From positions 1-12,053 of the forward strand of contig DAOWFD010000426.1 of assembly GCA_030638185.1 (NCBI GenBank): a stretch of DNA of 12,053 bases, given 5' to 3'. The notes beneath the pieces were generated by a model. It ran no database searches, was not told the origin of the DNA, and was given only the letters and a program-made list of their open reading frames with translations. Positions 6,337 through 12,053 of this stretch are shown one piece after another. The position numbers and the translations under genes were made by a program. Source of the stretch: Candidatus Aegiribacteria sp. Lineage in GTDB: Bacteria > Fermentibacterota > Fermentibacteria > Fermentibacterales > JCC-6. Positions within the stretch are counted from its first letter, which is position 1; each line of letters begins with the position of its first letter.

Positions 6337-9300
6337 GTGTATCATTTTGACCAACTGTATAAAAAGATGATGAATATAATACCAAGACATATAGCGAATG
6401 AGTTCAGGAACGGCGAAATCGGAGGTTCCTTTGCGGCCTGTGTGATTCATGTTGATATTTCCGGGTTTACAGCCATGACAGAATCCTTTCTGTCGTTGGG
6501 GAAGGAAGGTGCGGAAGTCCTTTCTTCAACTTTGAACAGGGTAATGAAATCTGTAATCGGAGCAATATACCAAAGAGGAGGATTTGTAACAGGTTTCGCC
6601 GGGGATTCGCTCACGGGAGTATTTCCGAAAGATGAAAGACAGATTGCGCTTGAATGCGCAGAAGCAATACAGAATCTCTTCCGGGCGAAAGGGTTACTGA
6701 GAACACCAGCAGGTGATTTCAAGCTCTCTGAGAAAATCGGCATAGCCAGTGGCCTTGTTACATGGGGTATAGTCGGTTCGAAAGGAAGAAAAGCATTCTA
6801 CTACATGGGGGAACCTATCGGGTTTTCTGCCGCTGCCGCTGACAAATGCGCACCGGGTGAAATGAAAACAGCGAATAACTACTCGGAATCTGTTACTTCT
6901 TCTGATGTCGTCAACGCTAAGCCGTTTCCATCTGTTACGGAATTCATGCGAAGAGTGAGTAAAAAAACTGCCTCCTTTTTTGCTCCGGGTAAAATTCTGG
7001 AATATCGTCTGGCAGGAGAATTCCGGGATGTTGCTTCCGTTTTTGTTTCCGTCGATGAGCCGGAAGACAAACATATTTTTAACGATTACATCAGACTTGT
7101 ACTCGAAAACGTTGAATCGATGGGAGGTTACTTCAATAATCTCGATTTCACCGCTTCCCCACCGAGATTCCTTGTTCTTTTTGGTGCACCTGTTTCTTTC
7201 GAGAATAACCTCCAGAGAGCAGTTGACTTCGCAGATTCCATTCGTCGCCTGTCACGGAATAAGGTCAGGATCGGAATTGGCTACGGCCGTGTATATGCCG
7301 GAAGTGTAGGAACCAGAAGAAGATGTACCTATACAGTGCTTGGCAGCGAAGTCAACCTGGCCTCACGACTCATGGAGGTGTCGGATAAAGGTGAAATACT
7401 GCTTACAGAAGAGGCCAGCAGAAAGGCATCAGCTATTTTCCGCACTGAGCGGAAAGGCAACCTGAGATTGAAGGGTGTTTCAGAAAAGGTTGATGCATTT
7501 GCTCTGTCGGGTCGTATTGGCAGAAGCCTGAGAGCGGAATCCTGTTTCGTTGGAAGAATATCAGAGCTGGACAAGCTACTCGAATTCATGAAACCGATTC
7601 TTGAAGAAAAATTCGCCGGAGTTGCTTACATCTACGGGGAAGCAGGTATAGGCAAATCAAGACTCGTGGGAGAAACGATATATAAAATTGGATCACAGGT
7701 TAACATAATTGTACTGGAATGTGACGAAGTACTCAGGAGTAGTCTCAATCCATTCGTAAGCTATTTCAGAGAATATTTCGATCAGATTTCTTCCCGCGAT
7801 AAGGAAAAGAACAAAAGAAAATTCTCCAGGGTTTTCAGTGAACTGCTTTCAGCCAGCAGGAGCGATGATGTTCGATCAGATTCTGTTCTTTCAGAGCTTG
7901 TTCGAACGAAATCAATGCTCGCCGCTCTTCTTGGAGTTGCTTCTGAAGACAGTCTTTACTATCAGCTTGAACCTGAACAGCGCTTTGAAAATACAATGGT
8001 AGCGATAAAAGAGTTCTTCAAAACGATATGCATTCAGAATCCTTTAGTTATTGTTATAGAAAATCTCAGCTGGGCCGATCCGGATACATTGAGAGTACTT
8101 TCCACTCTTACCAGGAATGTCAGCGATTACCCGGCAGCGGTTATTGTGACCAGTCGAAAGAACGAAGATGGAAGTATACCGACATTTGAAACGGGAACTG
8201 ATGTTACCACTGAAAATATCCTGCTTGACACACTTGACAGGCAACTTGTTACACAGCTTATAGAAGAAATTCTTGAATGTCCCGCGGATGAAGATGTCAT
8301 CTCTTTCATTCATGGAAAAGCTGAAGGCAATCCCTTCTTTATAGAGCAATTCTGCCTGTTCCTGAAAGAGAATGGTCTTATCGATTTCTCTGATGATCTC
8401 TGCAGACTTTCAGACTCAGGCGTTGAAGTACCTGAAAGTATAAGGGCAGTGATAATCGCAAGGCTTGACCGGTTGTCTACAAGACTTCGCAGGCTTGTTC
8501 AGACAGCAGCAGTGCTTGGAAGAGAATTCGATATAAGAGTTCTTTCTGCAATGTTGAAGGGCGCTGATATTCGTGGCGTTCTTCATGAGGGAGAAGGAGA
8601 AAAGATCTGGTCTGCACTCAGCGAGATCATCTACATCTTCAGCCATGCATTACTTCGAGATGCTGCCTATGAAATGCAGTTAAAGAAAAGGTTGAGAGCA
8701 ATTCATGAAATTGCTGCCAGAGCAATGGAACGTCTTTACGGAGATAAGATATCCAGGGCTTCCGACCTTGCGTATCACTTTGAAAAGGGTGGTCTTATCG
8801 TTTCAGCCATGAAGTATACAGAAATTGCAGCTTCATGTGCTGAACATGACTATAGAAACGAGGAAGCGGTATCCCTATACAGAAAACTTCTTGATCACAC
8901 TGATGACAAAAGAACACGGCTCGAAATTAATTCCACAATCGTGAATATACTGATTCGAACAGGAAATCTGAGTGAAGCCGAAAGTATTCTCAGAGCCAAC
9001 ATATCAGAGGCCGACAACCTGAAAGAGATGAACATACTTGCAGACAATCTCCTCAATCTCGGGCTGGTCAGGAAAACCAGTGGAGATCTTAAAGAGGCAG
9101 AGAATCTAATGAAAAAATCTCTTTCAGTATACAGTAACCTTCAGCAGAAACAGAAGAAGAGGAAGGGTATTTCTGAAATAGCTGCCAAACTCACTGACCT
9201 GTATCTCCATCTTGGTGATATTGACAAAGCTGTGGAATATGCGGAGCTGGGACTGGCCTCTGTCGGGGATTTCGATGACTATCTGCTCAGGATCAACATG

Positions 9301-10512
9301 CTTCAGTCTACTGCCAGTGTTCAATGGGTTAAAAGCGACTTTGACGGTTGTTACGAAAGTACCAAAGAAATACTGAGACTTGCCAGAAAGGAAAACAACC
9401 TGAGCGCGATGGTAGCTCCTACCGGAAAGCTTGGAAACTGTTGCTGGCGCAAGGGAAAAATAGGCGATGCGGAACAGCATTATAAAGAACAGCTGGAACT
9501 CGCTCTCAAAGTTGGTTACAGGCAAAAAGTGGGAGGTGCACTAAACAACCTGGGAAATATCTATCACATCCAGGGCAACTATTCAGAATCGATGAACTGC
9601 TATTCCCGACGACTTGATATAGCACACGAAATGGGGGATCAGAGAGCAATAGCAACTGCAGTCGGTAATATCGGGGTTCTTCTCTTCAGCCAGGAAAAAT
9701 TCGAGGAAGCCGGAACATATTTCGAAAAAATGCTTCAGATCTGTCAGGAAATCGAATACAGAAAGGGTGAAAGCATCGCAACAGGAAATCTGACAGCTAT
9801 TTTTCTTGATCTTCAGGAACTTGACAAAGCTATGGAGTATGCGAAGATAAAACTTGATATCTCCGAGCAGATCGAGGATAAACAGGGTGTAGCTCAAGCT
9901 TATGGCCTGATTGGTTATGTTTTTCGCGAACTTGAGAACTACGATAAGGCCAGGAAATATTTTATTCTCAAGCTGAACATATCAACAGATCTTGAAGACA
10001 AGAAAGGATGCGCACACGCAAACTGCGATCTCGGCGATATCGCCAGGATCCAGAATGATCCGGTTATAGCGGTAGCTTATCTGGATACCGGTATAGAGCT
10101 TTTAAGGGAACTGGGGGCAAGAAACCTTCTTTCCGATTTTCTGCTGTTGCGTGCAGAGATAGCTTGTGATCTGAAGAAATACGTTGAAGCATCCATTTTA
10201 GTCGATGAAGCTCTTGATCTGTCTGAAGATATAGGTCAGCAAGAGATTCTTTTCAACCTTAATCTGTTGAAAGCCTCGATCCTGGCATGTACTTCAGATA
10301 TTTCTACAGGTGTTGCCGTACTTGAAGAAATGCTTTCAGTCGAGGATACTGAAGAACATCTGGCAGCTCTTTACTGCAGGATATACAGGATAACGGGAGA
10401 AGAACAATACAGACGAAAGGCTCTGGACCTCTTTACAGCATTTAAAAGTGATAAAGTATCCAGGAAAATCAGGGAAAAAATCAGATTCCTTTCGGGGGAC
10501 ATGCAGATATGA
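6337..10512 (+). CDS. Tandem class III nucleotide cyclase - P-loop NTPase - TPR protein (soluble adenylyl cyclase-like)
   Basis: A 1391-residue, probably cytoplasmic protein. Residues about 33-190 form cyclase domain 1, with metal-binding D40 (HVDISGFTAMTE) and D90 (FAGDSLTGVF), but the Asn/Arg of the usual VNLAARL motif are missing (IGFSAAAAD). Residues about 232-395 form domain 2, which lacks the metal aspartates but keeps T333, N340 and R344 (YTVLGSEVNLASRL). From 404 comes an STAND/AAA-type NTPase with Walker A GEAGIGKS (K440) and the Walker B-like VIVIENLSWAD (570-581). From about 816 to the end are TPR-like repeats. Cyclase, cyclase, NTPase, TPR is the order in soluble adenylyl cyclase; making cAMP is likely but not proven. 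The GTG at 6337 has AGGA immediately before it, too close for a normal ribosome site. ATGs at 6367 and 6370 are alternatives with none. A TGA at 6298 limits the frame upstream. Confidence 0.88.
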   Translation: MYHFDQLYKKMMNIIPRHIANEFRNGEIGGSFAACVIHVDISGFTAMTESFLSLGKEGAEVLSSTLNRVMKSVIGAIYQRGGFVTGFAGDSLTGVFPKDERQIALECAEAIQNLFRAKGLLRTPAGDFKLSEKIGIASGLVTWGIVGSKGRKAFYYMGEPIGFSAAAADKCAPGEMKTANNYSESVTSSDVVNAKPFPSVTEFMRRVSKKTASFFAPGKILEYRLAGEFRDVASVFVSVDEPEDKHIFNDYIRLVLENVESMGGYFNNLDFTASPPRFLVLFGAPVSFENNLQRAVDFADSIRRLSRNKVRIGIGYGRVYAGSVGTRRRCTYTVLGSEVNLASRLMEVSDKGEILLTEEASRKASAIFRTERKGNLRLKGVSEKVDAFALSGRIGRSLRAESCFVGRISELDKLLEFMKPILEEKFAGVAYIYGEAGIGKSRLVGETIYKIGSQVNIIVLECDEVLRSSLNPFVSYFREYFDQISSRDKEKNKRKFSRVFSELLSASRSDDVRSDSVLSELVRTKSMLAALLGVASEDSLYYQLEPEQRFENTMVAIKEFFKTICIQNPLVIVIENLSWADPDTLRVLSTLTRNVSDYPAAVIVTSRKNEDGSIPTFETGTDVTTENILLDTLDRQLVTQLIEEILECPADEDVISFIHGKAEGNPFFIEQFCLFLKENGLIDFSDDLCRLSDSGVEVPESIRAVIIARLDRLSTRLRRLVQTAAVLGREFDIRVLSAMLKGADIRGVLHEGEGEKIWSALSEIIYIFSHALLRDAAYEMQLKKRLRAIHEIAARAMERLYGDKISRASDLAYHFEKGGLIVSAMKYTEIAASCAEHDYRNEEAVSLYRKLLDHTDDKRTRLEINSTIVNILIRTGNLSEAESILRANISEADNLKEMNILADNLLNLGLVRKTSGDLKEAENLMKKSLSVYSNLQQKQKKRKGISEIAAKLTDLYLHLGDIDKAVEYAELGLASVGDFDDYLLRINMLQSTASVQWVKSDFDGCYESTKEILRLARKENNLSAMVAPTGKLGNCCWRKGKIGDAEQHYKEQLELALKVGYRQKVGGALNNLGNIYHIQGNYSESMNCYSRRLDIAHEMGDQRAIATAVGNIGVLLFSQEKFEEAGTYFEKMLQICQEIEYRKGESIATGNLTAIFLDLQELDKAMEYAKIKLDISEQIEDKQGVAQAYGLIGYVFRELENYDKARKYFILKLNISTDLEDKKGCAHANCDLGDIARIQNDPVIAVAYLDTGIELLRELGARNLLSDFLLLRAEIACDLKKYVEASILVDEALDLSEDIGQQEILFNLNLLKASILACTSDISTGVAVLEEMLSVEDTEEHLAALYCRIYRITGEEQYRRKALDLFTAFKSDKVSRKIREKIRFLSGDMQI
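9421..10140 (+). repeat. Six TPR-like repeats with an exact 40-residue period
   Basis: Within the cyclase protein, equivalent helix-A motifs begin every 120 bases, at residues 1029, 1069, 1109, 1149, 1189 and 1229 (GKLGNCCW, NNLGNIYH, GNIGVLLF, GNLTAIFL, GLIGYVFR, CDLGDIAR). Each is followed by a helix-B pattern such as YSESMNCYSRRLDIA or YDKARKYFILKLNIS. The spacing is 40 and not the standard 34, as in kinesin-light-chain or Rap-like TPR sets. No insertions break the register, so this part should form a regular superhelix that binds a protein or peptide. Confidence 0.75.
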
Positions 10513-10528
10513 TCATCTTTTCAGATTG

Positions 10529-10566
10529 CCTCCTTCTCGCCGCATGGGGAACCTGAAGAAGGGAGG
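10529..10566 (+). promoter_or_regulatory. Hairpin that can hide the ribosome site of the next gene
   Basis: CCTCCTTCT (10529-10537) pairs with AGAAGGGAGG (10557-10566): nine pairs with one bulged G around a 19-base loop. The right arm contains the GGGAGG Shine-Dalgarno (10561-10566) used by the following TTG start. The left arm begins 16 bases after the cyclase gene stop codon, close to the reach of a terminating ribosome, so translation of the second gene could depend on translation of the first. Confidence 0.4.
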
Positions 10567-10576
10567 ATTTCAGGGA

Positions 10577-11110
10577 TTGAACGACAAGAAATTTGCTCTG
10601 AGGTTGCTTTTTAAGCGATTCCTGTTATCGATACCCTTCTTCTTATTAAGTTTGTGGTTGTTCATACCGCTTTCATTTACGAAAGCCTTTTTTGCACCAC
10701 TTCCGCTTATCATAGTCGCTTTTCTTCTGGTGGAACCTTTGTCCCTTTTAGTTTCAAATCCAGTTGGATCGATATTTAATCCAAAGTCAGTTAGTCGGGA
10801 GATCAACCTCGGGTTCAGCGTGATCGAAGCGCGAATAATGGACGGCATGTATGAAGAAGCCCTTGATATGCTGAAGAAAATGATATGCATGGATCCGGGG
10901 AGACTTGAGATATATATGCGGATCATGAACCTGGCTGTTAAAGATATGAAGCAGCCTGAGATAGCAAAGGATGCGTTTCATACCGGCATAAAGAACCTGA
11001 AGAATCTACGAAAAAGAAAAATTCTGGCCTTTGAATACAGAGAACTTATGGCTCTTTGCAGGGATACTCATGACTATGAAAAGGATACTAATACTGTCCC
11101 ATCTTGTTAA
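10577..11110 (+). CDS. Membrane protein with two helices and a TPR-like cytoplasmic tail
   Basis: From a TTG at 10577 the protein has 177 residues, opening (L)NDKKFALRLLFKRF. Two hydrophobic segments follow (FLLSIPFFLLSLWLFIPLSF and PLPLIIVAFLLVEPLSLLV). A soluble part of roughly 100 residues then has TPR-like helix pairs (ARIMDGMYEEALDMLKKMICMDPGRLEIYMRIMNLA is split across both). The likely topology is a membrane hairpin with a cytoplasmic helical tail. The TTG has GGGAGG ten bases upstream. An ATG at 10544 gives 11 more residues but has no ribosome site, and a GTG-or-ATG-type start further up would overlap the cyclase gene. It follows the cyclase gene by 64 bases with no clear promoter, so the two probably form one operon and may work together. 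The family is not recognised. Its end overlaps the convergent ABC permease gene by 23 bases. Confidence 0.7.
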   Translation: MNDKKFALRLLFKRFLLSIPFFLLSLWLFIPLSFTKAFFAPLPLIIVAFLLVEPLSLLVSNPVGSIFNPKSVSREINLGFSVIEARIMDGMYEEALDMLKKMICMDPGRLEIYMRIMNLAVKDMKQPEIAKDAFHTGIKNLKNLRKRKILAFEYRELMALCRDTHDYEKDTNTVPSC

Positions 11111-11852
11111 GCCGTCTGGCTTTTTTCTCCATTTTGCTGAATATCATCAGTCCCAGAACAAGGTATATAAGGCTGTTGCCGACTATGAAAAGATACCACC
11201 ACACCGGGTAGGCATGTCCCCTTACAATACTGTTACGCACCGCGGCGGCTCCGGCCACAAAGGGTAGAAAAGCGTATGGCGTTATGGGATATGTGGGAAG
11301 AAGCATGAGACCGATAAGGCCGAAGGACAGAATCCCGTTCACCGAGCCTATCCGTTTATGGATGAGTCCGATGCCTCCCATCATGAAACTTATTCCAACA
11401 AGAGATAGCGTGGATAGCAGCACCATTCCGTAAAGGTACAGAAGGTTGACGGTCATCCATCTGCCTGTAGCTGCCATGGAAAGGTAAAGCATGCCTGTAA
11501 TGAAGAGAAAATTGAAGGCCATGTTTATTACAGCTTTAACAAAGAATATCTTATCAGCCCCCATTGGAGAAAGGTAAAGCTGCTCGAGTGTTCCTCTCTG
11601 TGATTCGCTTGTTATCTCATTACCGGTATTGGAAATGGCAAGCATGGCACTTACCCACAACACGTAACCGACAAGCATGCTGTCCAGAGAATCACCGGTT
11701 ACTCCCGATCCACCGAGGGTCTTCACACCCCAGAACATTCCCATGAATATGAGGAACATGACGCCAAAACCCATCAGTGTATTGAAAAGGTATCTGCGGA
11801 GGGTCCAGATAAGCATTTTTGCCTCGGCAACTATCAGGTTTAGAAATTTCAT
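11088..11852 (-). CDS. ABC-2 type transporter permease
   Basis: A 254-residue integral membrane protein with about six hydrophobic segments, starting with the first helix near residues 21-43. After the second helix it carries NEITSESQRGTLEQLYLSPMG. An ExxxGTLEQLxxSP motif of this sort lies in the cytoplasmic coupling region of ABC-2 permeases and contacts the ATPase. The late PITPYAFLPFVAG loop is also typical. It exports an unknown substrate together with the ATPase encoded just upstream. The ATG overlaps the ATPase stop codon as ATGA, and GGGAGG lies seven bases before it, so the pair is translationally coupled. Substrate cannot be read from sequence; drugs, lipids or polysaccharides are all handled by this family. 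The gene ends in TAG inside the last codons of the convergent membrane protein gene. Confidence 0.9.
   Translation of the reverse strand: MKFLNLIVAEAKMLIWTLRRYLFNTLMGFGVMFLIFMGMFWGVKTLGGSGVTGDSLDSMLVGYVLWVSAMLAISNTGNEITSESQRGTLEQLYLSPMGADKIFFVKAVINMAFNFLFITGMLYLSMAATGRWMTVNLLYLYGMVLLSTLSLVGISFMMGGIGLIHKRIGSVNGILSFGLIGLMLLPTYPITPYAFLPFVAGAAAVRNSIVRGHAYPVWWYLFIVGNSLIYLVLGLMIFSKMEKKARRLNKMGQY
11109..11126 (+). terminator. Short intrinsic terminator for the cyclase operon
   Basis: AAGCC (11109-11113) and GGCTT (11118-11122) form a five-pair stem around a GTCT loop, directly followed by or merged with a run of six T (11121-11126). The stem is short, but the T-run is good. It starts on the stop codon of the membrane/TPR gene and lies inside the C-terminal coding sequence of the convergent ABC permease. 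Confidence 0.5.
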
Positions 11853-12053
11853 TCTTTTTCCTCCCTGATCATCTCAAGAAAGATGTCCTCCAGATCGTTC
11901 TCCACTGTGCGGAAATCAAGTATCTTTGTGTCCGCTTCATCCAGCATCCTCATCATCGGGATCAGCTGATTCGCTGTCTCCAGTTCAACCCTGATGGAAC
12001 TTCCTGAGGACGAAACGGTGCCCAGGGTTGATATCTCATCCAGAAGGCGGCCT
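11849..12053 (-). CDS. ABC transporter ATP-binding protein, C-terminal fragment
   Basis: Reading leftwards from the window edge, one minus-strand frame stays open for 67 residues to a TGA at 11851-11849. It contains SSGSSIRVELETANQLIP and ends TVENDLEDIFLEMIREEKE. An ENDLEDIFLxM tail is characteristic of the C-terminal regulatory part of ATPases that partner ABC-2 permeases. The Walker and signature motifs must lie outside the window. Its stop overlaps the start of the permease gene by four bases, confirming a two-gene export operon on the minus strand. Confidence 0.85.
   Translation of the reverse strand, partial: GRLLDEISTLGTVSSSGSSIRVELETANQLIPMMRMLDEADTKILDFRTVENDLEDIFLEMIREEKE

Noticed and set aside
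10448..10543. Earlier start for the membrane/TPR protein inside the cyclase gene
   Set aside because: The added residues are basic and low in similarity to anything expected before a membrane helix, they overlap 65 bases of the cyclase gene, and no ribosome site is present. The TTG at 10577 has one.

Overview
The window looks like chromosomal DNA from a bacterium with mid-range base composition and Shine-Dalgarno-led genes. No ribosomal RNA, tRNA, mobile element, CRISPR array or phage gene was seen, and nothing fixes the taxon. An aspartate 4-decarboxylase/aspartate-alanine exchanger operon, a DUF1015 protein and a very large cyclase-NTPase-TPR protein would suit an anaerobic or fermentative, possibly uncultured, lineage. 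That is inference only.

Layout. (1) Positions 1-554, plus strand: the tail of an unrecognised gene, then a small one-helix membrane protein with a coiled-coil tail. (2) Positions 578-2630, minus strand: a tight three-gene operon, DUF1015 protein -> lipoprotein -> four-helix membrane protein, with overlapping or nearly touching ends. (3) Positions 2631-2889: a divergent intergenic region. It has a near-consensus sigma70 promoter pointing right, a palindrome at the predicted start site, and a leader with nested inverted repeats that reach the ribosome binding site of aspD. (4) Positions 2890-6220, plus strand: aspD (aspartate 4-decarboxylase) and aspT (aspartate/alanine antiporter). The aspT reading frame is interrupted by one in-frame TGA at 5225-5227, and the remaining 330 codons are intact. 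A terminator-like hairpin follows. (5) Positions 6337-10512: a 1391-residue protein with two class III nucleotide cyclase domains, a P-loop NTPase and a long TPR tail, the same domain order as animal soluble adenylyl cyclase (ADCY10). A small membrane/TPR protein follows it. (6) Positions 11088-12053, minus strand: an ABC-2 permease and the C-terminus of its ATPase, convergent with and overlapping the end of the previous gene.

How it works together. In known AspD-AspT systems the antiporter brings in aspartate and exports alanine. The decarboxylase consumes a proton and releases CO2, so the cycle builds a proton-motive force. Here the decarboxylase looks fully competent, but the exchanger is split by a stop codon exactly between its first membrane half and its TrkA-C-like part. 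The pathway may therefore be newly broken, run as a two-piece transporter, or reflect a sequence error. The neighbouring cyclase protein carries its metal-binding aspartates only in domain 1 and its transition-state Asn/Arg pair only in domain 2, which suggests an intramolecular pseudo-heterodimer. These are the two most notable features of the window.
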